DNA of 64,000 nucleotides, taken from contig NZ_RHJS01000002.1 of assembly GCF_003885045.1 (NCBI RefSeq), forward strand, positions 682,001 through 746,000, in the 5' to 3' direction. The notes beneath the pieces were generated by a model, which worked only from the letters and a program-made list of their open reading frames with translations, was not told the DNA's origin and did no database searches. Source of the DNA: Schaedlerella arabinosiphila (GTDB taxonomy: Bacteria > Bacillota > Clostridia > Lachnospirales > Lachnospiraceae). Within the stretch, counting starts at the first letter, position 1. The number at the start of each line of letters is the position of its first letter. Below are positions 44,961 to 54,226 of the stretch, in pieces. The position numbers and the translations under genes were made by a program.

Positions 44961-46473
44961 GGATGAGGAGTTTATCCTCCAGGGGATACGCTGTATCATT
45001 GACTGGGAAGAGATTTCCATGACCGTGGTTTCCATGGCCCACAACGGGCGGGAGGCATTGGAGATGTTCAGCAGGGAACCTGCGGATATCGTGGTGACGG
45101 ACGTGGAGATGCCGCTGATGAACGGCCTGGAGCTTTTAGAGGAGATCCGGAAGATCAATCCCAGGACCAGGTGCATCATTTTATCCGGCTATGATGAATT
45201 TGAATACGCCAGGACCGCACTGAAGCTGGACGTGGAGGAGTACATCCTGAAACCGGTCAATGAGGAACAGCTGAAACAGGCGCTGATCCATGCGGCGGAG
45301 CATTTTGACGAGATTGCCAGGGAAAAGGCAGGGAGCATGGAGGACAAGATCGGCTGGCACCGATTTCTTAAGGGGAAGCTGGACAAAAACGAGGCGGAGA
45401 CCTTTCTCAGGATGCTGCCGGAGATCGGCCCGGAGGAATCCGTCACGGCGGCCATGATGAAGATCGATGCCGACAGCCTGGAAGCCAGGGACGGCATGCA
45501 GGACGTTTTGATCGGGCTGCAGAAGCTGCCCCGGAAGCTGAAAACCATTTACCTGTCGCCGGACACGCTGTTTCTGCTCTTATATGAAGAACGGGAAGGT
45601 ATTCTTCAAGGCAGCCAGGAGGCGTCCGAGACTTTCCGGGCATTTCAGAATCATCTGGAAAGCTCCTTCGGCATCATGAGCTTCATTACGATCGGCCCGC
45701 CGATCCGGGCGTACCAGGAGCTGCCGCCGTCCTACAAGATCATTTCCAGGCTGCAGAAATACAGGCTTTTGGAAGGCTACGGCTCCTGCATTACGGAGAG
45801 CTACATCAAGGAACGGAAGAACCAGGACGTGGCCATTGATGAGAACCTTCTTCGGAAAATGATCCTGAAAAAGGACAAGGAGGGCGCGCTGAACTATATC
45901 GAGGATCTTTTCATCAATAACCTGAAATCCGAGGTGGATGTGGACGTCCTGTACCAGCTTGCCCTGAAAATGGCGATTCTTCTGCAGGACATCAAGGTGG
46001 AATATAAGCTGGAGCAGTCCAGGAACCTCCAGGCCCTTACGGAAATGGTGGAAAAGATCTACCAGGCGGACGACATTTTCGGGCTGAAAACCATTTTCAT
46101 TTCGGAGATCACGGAGATCATCCTCTACCTCCATACCGAGGATTCCCAGTACACGCCGGTGGTGAAGCAGATCATGGAGGAGGTGCGGAAAAATTACAAA
46201 GAGGACATGAATCTGAAAACGCTGGCGTACAAATATCATATGAACGCGTCCTATCTGGGGCAGATTTTCCAGAAGGAGGTGGGGTGCTCCTTTACCCAGT
46301 ATCTGAGCAACACGAAAAATAAGATTGCAAAGGATCTGATTCTGAATACGAATATGAAGATCAATGACATTGCCAAGGAAGTCGGGTATCCGGATACCAG
46401 TTATTTTTACCGGAAATTCAAGCAGTGCTACGGGGTGTCTCCGGCGTCGCTGCGCAATATGAAGAAATATTGA
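44938..46473 (+). CDS. YesN-type response regulator (REC plus AraC HTH)
   Basis: 511 residues, ATG 44938, overlapping the kinase by 23 bases. The receiver has VEDEEF, phospho-acceptor in ADIVVTDVEMPLM and lysine in EYILKPVNEEQL. A long middle region is followed by an AraC double helix-turn-helix: LKTLAYKYHMNASYLGQIFQ and INDIAKEVGYPDTSYFYRKF, ending YGVSPASLRN. It probably activates the mannoside genes on both sides, including the transporter operon at 59.9 kb. Confidence 0.93.
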   Translation: MKKVMLVEDEEFILQGIRCIIDWEEISMTVVSMAHNGREALEMFSREPADIVVTDVEMPLMNGLELLEEIRKINPRTRCIILSGYDEFEYARTALKLDVEEYILKPVNEEQLKQALIHAAEHFDEIAREKAGSMEDKIGWHRFLKGKLDKNEAETFLRMLPEIGPEESVTAAMMKIDADSLEARDGMQDVLIGLQKLPRKLKTIYLSPDTLFLLLYEEREGILQGSQEASETFRAFQNHLESSFGIMSFITIGPPIRAYQELPPSYKIISRLQKYRLLEGYGSCITESYIKERKNQDVAIDENLLRKMILKKDKEGALNYIEDLFINNLKSEVDVDVLYQLALKMAILLQDIKVEYKLEQSRNLQALTEMVEKIYQADDIFGLKTIFISEITEIILYLHTEDSQYTPVVKQIMEEVRKNYKEDMNLKTLAYKYHMNASYLGQIFQKEVGCSFTQYLSNTKNKIAKDLILNTNMKINDIAKEVGYPDTSYFYRKFKQCYGVSPASLRNMKKY

Positions 46474-46474
46474 G

Positions 46475-46560
46475 ACATTCGGAAGGCGGGGGCTCAAAAG
46501 CGGGGGATGGCCTTCCGAATGTTTGGGAAAAAAGTCGGATCAAGAAAACCGGCTTTTTTT
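46475..46560 (+). terminator. Double terminator after the YesN-type gene
   Basis: A 13-bp perfect stem (ACATTCGGAAGGC 46475-46487 with 46510-46522) is followed by a second hairpin, AGTCGG (46533-46538) with CCGGCT (46549-46554), and TTTTTTT. It ends the alpha-mannosidase operon. Confidence 0.8.
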
Positions 46561-46606
46561 CGCGTTTGTGTGATGATTCCGATGATGTTTTGCCGCAGGT
46601 CGGCAG

Positions 46607-47868
46607 TTATTTCAGCCTAAACGCCGCAGGGCTTTTGACAGAAACGGCGAAGATCCATATGAGGGCATAGATCACACCGCCGATAAGAAATATCAGCATG
46701 ACCGTCACCGCAGGTAAACGCAGCATTGTAAAAATATATGTTAAGATCAGCACAGGCATCTGTACCGTAAACAGTATGGGATTTTGTACGGTACTGTCCT
46801 TTATATACGGCTGAAATAAATAATAAACCGATACGTGCTGAATCCCGAATACCGCATATAAAGCGAATACTGTGATCTCAAGCAGCAGAAACGGAATATT
46901 CCATATGTCGATCCTTGCCATACAAAACAGCGCCAGAAGAAGTGACCCAGAGGCGGCTGCAAGTAGAAAATTATATTTCAGAACAAGTCTCAGTTTCATA
47001 AAATAATTCTGTAGGATTGCCTTTCGAGTCCTGTAAAAACTATATACCAGCAGTTTACTGTCAAAGTGGGTATAATAAAATTTGCAGAACCCTTCCCCGT
47101 GGGAATGAGCGGCGGCAATCACAGGTAATAGAGGAACGAACAGATAGATATTGCTTAATATAAGTTTGGTTTCCAAAGGACGGTCGGCAAAACCAATGAC
47201 TGCGGAAATAAAAACTGCTGTCAAAAAAATCAAACGCCGTTTCAGATATTTAAAAAGCTGCTTTTTATTTCTCAAAATGAACAAGCCATTGATGAACCTG
47301 TATCCACGCATTTCTTTTATTTTCTGCGTACTGATCCGTTCGATCTCTGTTTCAGAATGGTAGACTGCGTCTTGCCTTTTCCGCGCAAGTTCTTCTGTCA
47401 GGCTCTCCTTTTTAAACAGGCCGGCCAGCGTATCATTATACCCGTCATAAAGGAAAAAAATATAATATACGCTGCAGATTCCGATCACACAATATGCCGA
47501 TATGAAAAATTTGCCGGTCAGGAATTTCACGATTAACAGATGACTGGAAAGCACGAGCGGACCGTATGCGCCGGCTAATGAAAACATAAACAGAAACAGG
47601 CTGAAAATTTTCTTCTTTTCTAATGGAATGCCTGCCTGTTTGAAAAAAAGAGATGCACGCACTCGCTTAATAACTGCAGGGAAATATATGCGGCTGATAA
47701 TGCAAAAAAATACATAAGATTACGAAGGAATAAAACGCAGAAAATATAAAATACGAATCCTGCGGAGATAAACTGTAGGAGATATTCGTTTATTAAAAAA
47801 GACAAGATTCCTTCTTTAACGGGCATTTTCATATGAGCCAGACAGATATATTTTGTCTTGGAATTCAA
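46607..47868 (-). pseudogene. ABC transporter membrane protein, frameshifted at a homopolymer
   Basis: Two frames make one protein. 47868-47620 encodes the first 80 residues (MNSKTKYICLAHMKMPVKEG with helices), and 47662-46607 the rest, with many helices and a cytoplasmic loop KIKEMRGYRFINGLFILRNK. They meet at an A7 tract (plus 47643-47649): an eighth base would restore a 420-residue permease reading LFFFKQAGIPLEK. The start overlaps the ATPase stop as ATGA, so the pair was coupled. Function of the transporter is unknown. Confidence 0.75.
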
Positions 47869-48590
47869 AAACAGCTTTCACATATTTCGTCATGTTCACC
47901 ATCCTTTAATAGGTTTATGAGTTTTTCCTCAAAATTTTTATCACGCAGCATGTTATTGTCTAACAGAGTCAATTTTTTATCATGAAGAATAACCAAGTCA
48001 TCACATAAATCTGCCGCTAACTGCAGAATATGAGTTGAAAAAATAATGATATGGTCTTTCTTCATTTTCAAGATTATTTTTTTAATATCTGACGCCGCTA
48101 CTACGTCCAGGGAGGTCAGAGGCTCATCCAAAAACAGAACCGGAGAATTACAAATGAACAGGGTCAGGAACTGTATCTTATTCTTCATGCCATGCGAATA
48201 TGTTTTCAGCAGTTTTTCCTGATCTTCCCTGCTCAGGTCTACCAGATCAAACAGTCCATCAATCGAAAAGGTTTCGGGATTTTCCTGAATATCGATTAAA
48301 AATTGAATAAACTCCCTTCCGGTCAGAAATTCGGGAAGAACCGGTGTGGATTCTATAAATCCAACATTTCCTGGCGATAAAGGCTGAGCACAGTGATCAT
48401 CCATAGCCAGCAGGGCATCTCCGCCGTTTTTCTGCGTCATGCCGTTCAGGCAATGGAAGAACGTCGTTTTCCCGACGCCGTTTTTTCCAACCAATCCATA
48501 AATTTTTCCGGATTCAAACTCAAAGTTTATACCGTCAAGTACGGTATTTAATCCATAGCTTTTTGTTAGATTGTTTATGATTAATTTCAT
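47865..48590 (-). CDS. ABC transporter ATP-binding protein
   Basis: 241 residues from ATG 48590 (AAAGGA upstream). Walker A is GKNGVGKTT, the signature is degenerate (YSHGMKNKIQF), and Walker B is VLFLDEPLTSLD. It belongs to the CcmA-like exporter group. Its permease partner is the frameshifted gene immediately downstream, so the ATPase may be an orphan in this strain. Confidence 0.88.
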   Translation of the reverse strand: MKLIINNLTKSYGLNTVLDGINFEFESGKIYGLVGKNGVGKTTFFHCLNGMTQKNGGDALLAMDDHCAQPLSPGNVGFIESTPVLPEFLTGREFIQFLIDIQENPETFSIDGLFDLVDLSREDQEKLLKTYSHGMKNKIQFLTLFICNSPVLFLDEPLTSLDVVAASDIKKIILKMKKDHIIIFSTHILQLAADLCDDLVILHDKKLTLLDNNMLRDKNFEEKLINLLKDGEHDEICESCF

Positions 48591-48652
48591 CATGTTCCTT
48601 TCGAAAATCTGTTTTTTCGCCTGCCTGCCGGGCGTAACATGCGCAATACCTA

Positions 48653-48866
48653 AAAAAACAATCCGTCCCATGTTTGCTCTGCTTTTAGCTTTGCAAAGAA
48701 ACTCCAAAACTTGGGTATTGCCCCTTGTTCTCGATATTCATAATGTTCGGGCTCCACGCCCCACAAGTTCTGAAACATACTCCTGCGTCCAGCCTCGTTC
48801 TTCTCTGGCTCGCCGGATTGCCTGCCCCAGCCCGTGAAAGTCAAATTTTCCTTTGTAATCTTCCAT
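48653..48866 (-). pseudogene. XRE-family regulator, frameshifted
   Basis: ATG 48866 after AGGGTGAT encodes FHGLGQAIRRAREERGWTQE, then YVSELVGRGARTL and stops. One base out of frame the similarity resumes with MNIENKGQYPSFGVS. A one-base deletion near 48742 therefore broke a short helix-turn-helix regulator whose normal length would be about 65-70 residues. Confidence 0.7.
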
Positions 48867-48935
48867 ACAATATCACCCTATGTCATTTTACTTTTCTGGT
48901 GATAGTATGTGAATGTAATTAAGTTTCATGTAATG

Positions 48936-49337
48936 TCATATTTTATTTTCGTTCATTTCATCAATCACTTTACTTAATATAGATACTGGCACTTTACCGT
49001 CTCTATGTTCCTCACCCCATCTGCAAAAGACTTCCAAAACAGGGCTTAGAGATTGCCCCAGTTCTGAAAGGCTGTATTCTACTTTTGGCGGAATCTGGTT
49101 GTATTCATGGCGAATAATCAAGCCATCTTCCTCCAAACCCTTTAAGGCGTTGGTTAGTGAACGAAACGTAGCGGTTTCCATCAACCGCTTAATCTCATTA
49201 TAGCGGGTAGGGCCGTTCAAATATAAACAATACAGTATTGGAAGTTTATATTTTCCTCTAACTAATGACATGGTGTGATAAAAACCTGTGTTTTGGATTC
49301 CGTGTTCTGCAAATATTCTTTTTTTAGTCCCTGACAT
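48936..49337 (-). CDS. HxlR-family transcriptional regulator
   Basis: 133 residues from ATG 49337 (GGAGGT upstream). The winged helix is typical: LVRGKYKLPILYCLYLNGP, RYNEIKRLMETATFRSLTNA, LKGLEEDGLIIRHEYNQIPP and VEYSLSELGQSLSPVLEVF. HxlR proteins respond to electrophiles or redox stress and often repress divergent oxidoreductase genes. Here the divergent gene is a broken nitroreductase. The intergenic dyad at 49350-49365 is a likely binding site. Confidence 0.9.
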   Translation of the reverse strand: MSGTKKRIFAEHGIQNTGFYHTMSLVRGKYKLPILYCLYLNGPTRYNEIKRLMETATFRSLTNALKGLEEDGLIIRHEYNQIPPKVEYSLSELGQSLSPVLEVFCRWGEEHRDGKVPVSILSKVIDEMNENKI

Positions 49338-49349
49338 ATAACCTCCACG

Positions 49350-49416
49350 CTCTACTAAAATAGAGTACATGCTATAAAAGTGCGTACTTGTTGTTCCTGC
49401 TCTACAATGTTACAAT
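49350..49416. promoter_or_regulatory. HxlR/nitroreductase divergent promoter
   Basis: The dyad CTCTACTAAAATAGAG (49350-49365) is a candidate HxlR operator. TTGTTG (49388-49393), a 17-base spacer and TACAAT (49411-49416) form the promoter of the rightward gene. Confidence 0.6.
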
Positions 49417-49449
49417 ATGGGCAGAAAAAAGTCAAATGGAGGTGTATCA

Positions 49450-49985
49450 ATGGAACTGAATAACGAGATATTGACAGCAATTCAAACCAGAAGGAGCATC
49501 CGCAAATTTAAGCCTGAAATGATTCCGGCAAAAATCATTGACCAGATTATTACTGCGGGCACTTATGCAGCAAATGGAATGGGAAAGCAATCAGCAATCA
49601 TTATGCTGTCACAAATAAGGAGTTGCGAGATCGGCTTTCTGAAATGAATCAAATGATTGGGGGATGGAAACCTGGATTTGATCCTTTTTATGGCGCTCCC
49701 GTTGTCCTGATTGTATTAGCGGACAAAAACTGGAGCAATCGGGTATATGACGGCAGCCTTGTTATGGGAAATTTAATGCTGGCCGCACATTCTCTTGGCA
49801 TTGGAAGCTGTTGGATTCACCGTGCCAAAGAGGCGTTTGAAACCGATGAGGGGATGGATATTCTGAAACAACTTGGTATTACAGAAGAATATGAAGGTAT
49901 TGGGCATTGTGTCCCTGGCTATCCTGACGGACCGATTCCACAAGCTGCTCCTCGTAAAGAAAATCATATATTCTATATTCAGTAA
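49450..49985 (+). pseudogene. Nitroreductase family protein, frameshifted
   Basis: ATG 49450 after GGAGGTG begins MELNNEILTAIQTRRSIRKF, the FMN-binding start of the family. Near 49600 a one-base loss shifts the frame; the second frame (ELRDRLSEMNQMIGGWKPGF, then LGIGSCWIHRAKE and GYPDGPIPQAAPRK) continues to 49985. Both halves together equal a normal 178-residue enzyme. It is divergent from the HxlR gene. Confidence 0.8.
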
Positions 49986-50007
49986 CTGATAACAGGAGGA
50001 ATAAAGT

Positions 50008-50877
50008 ATGTCTAAGAAACAAACATTAAGATTGACATGTCCCCAGTGGCAAGGAGGCGTAAACCCTAACTATGTTTTTGGCGCAGAATTACTCTCATTC
50101 ATTGCACCGCCCAGCACAACGGATAAGAGCATTACGATTTGTGTTGATAAAAATTTTGATACAAATTGCCAAACAGAAGATGGTGTGGATTTTGGGGAAT
50201 CGCTATATGAGCAAATGGCGAAAGTGAAACAGATTTTAATGGAAAACAATCCAGAGCGTCTGATTGTATTTGGCGGGGATTGTTCTGTTACGCAAGTTCC
50301 CTTTGATTACTTAAAGGGAAAATATGAAAATCATATTGGTATACTTTGGTTAGATGCACACCCGGATATTTCAAGTCCGGCTGCATCTTCCCATCTGCAC
50401 GAAATGCCATTAGCGAATCTTTTGGGGCTTAATCCTAATTCAAAAATTACGAGTGTAGAACATCCATATTGTCCTGAAAAAGTTTTTTTGGGTGGTTTGA
50501 TTGAGGAACAACTAAGGCCGATGGATATGGCTTGTAAAGAATTGCATTTACATATGGCGTCTCCTGAACAGTTAGCGGAGAATAGCTCTCCGGTACTTGA
50601 ATGGATTAAAAAAGAAAATATTCAATTTGTAGCGGTGCATTGGGATTTGGACGTACTTTCTCCCCACGATTTTAGATGTATTTATCCTGCGGAACCGCAT
50701 ACAGATATTGACGCTTTTCCAGCTGCTGTTGGCCGCATGAAACTAAGCGAAATCTGTCGATTGCTAAATAATATTTCCTCTGTAGCAGAAATTGTAGGTT
50801 TGAGTATTACCGAACATCTGCCTTGGGATGCGTTTAACATGAGAAAAGCGCTTGGTGACATCCCTATCTTTCAATAA
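50008..50877 (+). CDS. Arginase/agmatinase family protein
   Basis: 289 residues, ATG 50008 after AGGAGG. The binuclear manganese site is intact: GGDCSVT (the family GGDHS with cysteine for histidine), LDAHPDI and HWDLDVLSP. The cysteine substitution at the first metal ligand is notable and may change metal use. The family hydrolyses guanidino compounds to urea. Substrate cannot be assigned. It follows the nitroreductase by 22 bases and precedes a reductase fragment. Confidence 0.85.
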   Translation: MSKKQTLRLTCPQWQGGVNPNYVFGAELLSFIAPPSTTDKSITICVDKNFDTNCQTEDGVDFGESLYEQMAKVKQILMENNPERLIVFGGDCSVTQVPFDYLKGKYENHIGILWLDAHPDISSPAASSHLHEMPLANLLGLNPNSKITSVEHPYCPEKVFLGGLIEEQLRPMDMACKELHLHMASPEQLAENSSPVLEWIKKENIQFVAVHWDLDVLSPHDFRCIYPAEPHTDIDAFPAAVGRMKLSEICRLLNNISSVAEIVGLSITEHLPWDAFNMRKALGDIPIFQ

Positions 50878-50892
50878 AAGGCGGAAAAGAAT

Positions 50893-51030
50893 ATGATAAT
50901 CGTTATATGGTCGAGTCCAAATAAGGATGGTTTGACAGCAACTGCAAAAAATAAGATTATAGAAGGGCTTTCTGCTGTTGACCCTGAAATTGAAGATCTG
51001 GCGGAGGAACGGCTGGTACGTTCAGGGAGA
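50893..51030 (+). pseudogene. NAD(P)H-dependent flavin reductase, 5' fragment
   Basis: ATG 50893 encodes MIIVIWSSPNKDGLTATAKN, the phosphate-binding loop of flavodoxin-fold oxidoreductases. After about 40 residues the sequence breaks into the repeated promoter element at 51030-51069. The remaining 130 or so residues of the enzyme are absent. Confidence 0.65.
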
Positions 51031-51040
51031 TGCAAAAAGG

Positions 51041-51069
51041 TTGACAACGTAAAAAGGAGACAATATACG
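51041..51069 (+). promoter_or_regulatory. Repeated promoter element, copy 1
   Basis: TTGACA (51041-51046), 17-base spacer, TATACG (51064-51069). About 33 surrounding bases recur at 59063-59093 with one change. The copy lies upstream of the PD-(D/E)XK gene. Confidence 0.75.
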
Positions 51070-51120
51070 AACCCTAAAGATCTGTCAGCCGGCTTGTAAA
51101 ATCAGGAGGTTTATGGTAGT

Positions 51121-51987
51121 ATGGAGATACGAAAAAGGAAGGGAAAGCAGGTGGGAAGATTGACAGTGACGGAACAGATAGACCAGAAACATCAGGAAGA
51201 TTTACAGAGGCTAAGAGGCTTTCGTCTGCTTGATGATGATTTCCTCACAAAGTGTTTTGAGGGAGATACGGCAAGCATAGAACTGGTATTGCAAATTGTA
51301 CTGGAAAAGCCGGATTTAAAGGTGCTGGACGTTCGTACACAGGTATTTGTGGAGAATTTGTTGAATCGTTCCGTAAGGTTTGATATTCTTGCTACTGACA
51401 GTACCGGTGCTAAAATAAATGTTGAAATCCAACGGGCCGATAAAGGAGCCGGGAGAAAAAGAGCAAGGTATAATTCCAGCATGATGGACGCAGCTCTTTT
51501 GAAGAAAGGTGATGATTTTGACAATCTTCCGGAAACATGGGTAGTGTTCATCACGGAAAATGATGTGATAGGAAAAGGGTTGCCACTCTATCCGGTTGAG
51601 CGCTGCTTTTTAGGAACCGGAGAAAGATTTGAGGACGGTTCACATATACTGTACGTAAACGGTGCTTATCGTGGAGATACACCAATCGGAAAACTCATGC
51701 ATGATTTTTCATGTACGAATGCGGCAGATATGCATTATACGACACTGGCAGACAGAGTTCGTTTTTTCAAGGAAAGTAAGGAGGGCATTTTAATCATGTG
51801 CAAAGTCATGGAGGATATGAGAAAAGAATCTTTACAAGAGGGTGTAAAAGAGGGCATAAAAGAAGGGGCAATCAATACTGCTAAAAGAATGTTGGAAGAT
51901 GGAATGTTGACACTTGAAAAGATTGCGGAATATGCAGGACTTCCTCTTGACGAAGTGAAAAAATTGAAAGCAGAGCGGACAGCATAA
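51121..51987 (+). CDS. PD-(D/E)XK nuclease family transposase (PDDEXK_2 type)
   Basis: 288 residues, ATG 51121 with AGGAGGT ten bases upstream. The core reads RFDILATDSTGAKINVEIQR, where the aspartate and E-x-Q form the catalytic set, followed by RARYNSSMMDAALLKKGDDF. The C-terminus is helical with repeated GVKEGIKEGAI. It is placed in the same broad Rpn/transposase group as the gene at 36657 but has only distant similarity. Such genes are mobile, and here the gene has its own promoter copied elsewhere in the window. Confidence 0.85.
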   Translation: MEIRKRKGKQVGRLTVTEQIDQKHQEDLQRLRGFRLLDDDFLTKCFEGDTASIELVLQIVLEKPDLKVLDVRTQVFVENLLNRSVRFDILATDSTGAKINVEIQRADKGAGRKRARYNSSMMDAALLKKGDDFDNLPETWVVFITENDVIGKGLPLYPVERCFLGTGERFEDGSHILYVNGAYRGDTPIGKLMHDFSCTNAADMHYTTLADRVRFFKESKEGILIMCKVMEDMRKESLQEGVKEGIKEGAINTAKRMLEDGMLTLEKIAEYAGLPLDEVKKLKAERTA

Positions 51988-51998
51988 AACAAAACCGT

Positions 51999-52037
51999 AG
52001 GCCGTGAATCTAAAAACAGGTTCCTGGCCTTATTTTT
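51999..52037 (+). terminator. Terminator of PD-(D/E)XK gene
   Basis: AGGCC (51999-52003) and GGCCT (52026-52030) close a weak stem, followed by TATTTTTTT. Confidence 0.55.
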
Positions 52038-52127
52038 TTGCCCGGAAATATAAATTTTCTGTGAACTTGATTAAAAAGTTCTTTACAAAACGTTTCTGGG
52101 AAAACGTGCCTGCAGGAAAGCCAGGAG

Positions 52128-52736
52128 GTGCTGGATTACACTCTGGTGATCCGCCGGTATGCCAATGAGTATGGAATCCTGGAATATGTACAGGTTATAC
52201 AGGCTATCATGATGCAGGAATCCAGGGGGCAGGGGAACGATTCCATGCAGGCCAGCGAGTGCCCCTTCAATACCCGATATCCCAACAGCCCCAACGGAAT
52301 CACAAATCCAGAGTATTCCATTCAGGTCGGGATTCAGTATTACGCATACTGCGTCCAGGAGGCCGGATGCACGGGGCCCCAGGATCTGGACAAGCTAAAG
52401 CTCAGCCTTCAGGGCTATAATTATGGGAATGGGTACATATCCTGGGCCATCCAAAACCATGGCGGCTACAGTGAAGCAAACGCCCTGCAGTTTTCCCAGG
52501 AGCAGGCGGCAGCCCATGGCTGGTCTGGCTATGGAGACCCGGAATATGTTCCTCATGTGATGCGGTATTATTCCGGAGCAATGGGAAATGGAAGGATAAC
52601 GGATATAGTCCGGCGGCGGGGGCGATTATCTTTTTTGATTGGGATTGGGATGGGGGATCGGATCATGTGGGGATTGTGGAGAAGTGCGAGTTTACCAGTC
52701 AAAAGTCCCTCGTCATACCGTATGATGCGGTTTTAA
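52128..52736 (+). pseudogene. Cell-wall hydrolase relic (lysozyme-like plus CHAP/NlpC part)
   Basis: The first frame (IRRYANEYGILEYVQVIQAI, then MQESRGQGNDSMQASECPFN and LQGYNYGNGYISWA) is the lysozyme-like domain of CwlT-type hydrolases carried by Tn916-like conjugative elements. Near 52590 the frame shifts. A second frame reads GAIIFFDWDWDGGSDHVGIV, the heart of a CHAP/NlpC domain, then stops. The N-terminal anchor, linker and catalytic cysteine region are missing. Confidence 0.75.
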
Positions 52737-52942
52737 TTACAGTATTTCTGCAAGATATCGTGGTGCAGAAGCCTTTTGACGGGCAAATCATATATAGAAC
52801 TATAGGAACAGAAAAAATAGTAAACAGAAAAAATGAAAAAAATTTGAAAAAAGTTGTTTTTTTTATTTCTTGATTCGTTATACATTATAGAAGGGCTTAT
52901 AGAGATTAAGAAAATAAAAAGACAAGATTAGGAGAAAGTTTT

Positions 52943-53452
52943 GTGTTTGAAAATAAACAATGGAGAAAAATTGCTATTGACAAAGACAAAATAGATGCAT
53001 TAATACAAGAAAATTATATGAGTATATATAAGTATTGCTTTTATCACGTACATAATAGAGATGTGGCTCAGGATATCACACAAGATGTGTTTCTTAAGTT
53101 TATAAAGGAAATTGAAAGGTACAGAGAATATGGGAAACTAAAAAATTATTTATATGTAATAGCCAGGAATTCTATTCGAGATCACGCGCGAAAAATAAAA
53201 GAGATAGATTTAGAGACAGACTTCGAAGCTGAAAAATATGATGATGGAGGAATTGATAAAAAAATAGAACAACTAAGTGTTTGGGAAGCGCTAAGTTCCT
53301 TGGAAGAGTTAGAAAAAGAAATTCTCATTTTGAGATATTATCAGGATCATATAATTAAGGAAATTTCCGAAATTATGGGTATGCCAGCTTCAACGATAAG
53401 ATATAAATTAAAAAATGCTGAAAAAACCTTAAAAAGTAGATTGGAGTTATGA
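52943..53452 (+). CDS. ECF-type RNA polymerase sigma factor
   Basis: 169 residues from GTG 52943 after AGGAG. Region 2 is ALIQENYMSIYKYCFYHV, with NRDVAQDITQDVFLKFIKEI, and region 4 is ALSSLEELEKEILILRYYQD, then EIMGMPASTIRYKLKNAEK. A TTGTTT/TTATAC promoter pair lies about 60 bases upstream. It is followed by a membrane protein and an ABC transporter in one operon, which resembles sigma/anti-sigma-like control of an antimicrobial-peptide resistance or export pump. Confidence 0.9.
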   Translation: MFENKQWRKIAIDKDKIDALIQENYMSIYKYCFYHVHNRDVAQDITQDVFLKFIKEIERYREYGKLKNYLYVIARNSIRDHARKIKEIDLETDFEAEKYDDGGIDKKIEQLSVWEALSSLEELEKEILILRYYQDHIIKEISEIMGMPASTIRYKLKNAEKTLKSRLEL

Positions 53453-53455
53453 ATT

Positions 53456-54226
53456 ATGATTAATAGGCGTTTGAAAAAAGAACTGAATAAGATAGAAGTA
53501 CCTATGTATGATATTTCTAAATATGAAGAAACAATAAGAAAAGCAAAGAAGGTAAAGCTGCATCCAGAAAAATTGAGAATGAGTAATATAGAATTCTTTT
53601 GTGATCAACTACGTTTTATAAAAAAACAGACATGGGTTTTAAAGACGTTCTTTTCTGTTTTGATGTTGCTTCTGATTTTTACAGAACATATGGAGACCAG
53701 TAACTGGATTTGGACGTTGGCTGCAATAGCTGGTCCGGTTTTATGCCTGATTAATGCAAATGAGATATGTAATATATTTCAGCCGGGAATGTTAGAGATA
53801 CAGATGACAGCTAAGAATTCATTCAGCAGAGTGCTTATCGTGCGTTTGCTGACATTTGGGCTGATTGATCTGGTATTTTTCGTGGTTATGGCAGTTGGTA
53901 TTTCTATATATAAAGATACTGCAATCTGGCAGGTGATCTTATATGGAATCGTCCCCTATGTCATTATGTGTTTTGGATGTATGCTGATCTTAAATAGATG
54001 CAGAGAGAAATATATGTCTTTATATATAGAAACATGGGGAGTGTGTTTATGCTGCGCGATCATGATCGTGAAAATCACAGATATGAAAATATATCAGACA
54101 GCATATTTCAGTATATGGCTCTGCACAGGTATCATAGCTCTGGCTGGTACGATAATAGAAGTTCGGAAACTTTTTATAAGAACAGGAGGAAATCTGAATG
54201 CAATTAATTATGGAACATCTCTCTAA
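53456..54226 (+). CDS. Membrane protein downstream of sigma factor, possible anti-sigma factor
   Basis: 256 residues. The N-terminal 60 residues are cytoplasmic and charged; six hydrophobic segments follow (WVLKTFFSVLMLLLIFTEHM through IIALAGTIIEVRKLF). It starts three bases after the sigma stop and overlaps the ABC ATPase by 29 bases. Position suggests an anti-sigma factor or accessory permease. No diagnostic motif is visible. Confidence 0.65.
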   Translation: MINRRLKKELNKIEVPMYDISKYEETIRKAKKVKLHPEKLRMSNIEFFCDQLRFIKKQTWVLKTFFSVLMLLLIFTEHMETSNWIWTLAAIAGPVLCLINANEICNIFQPGMLEIQMTAKNSFSRVLIVRLLTFGLIDLVFFVVMAVGISIYKDTAIWQVILYGIVPYVIMCFGCMLILNRCREKYMSLYIETWGVCLCCAIMIVKITDMKIYQTAYFSIWLCTGIIALAGTIIEVRKLFIRTGGNLNAINYGTSL

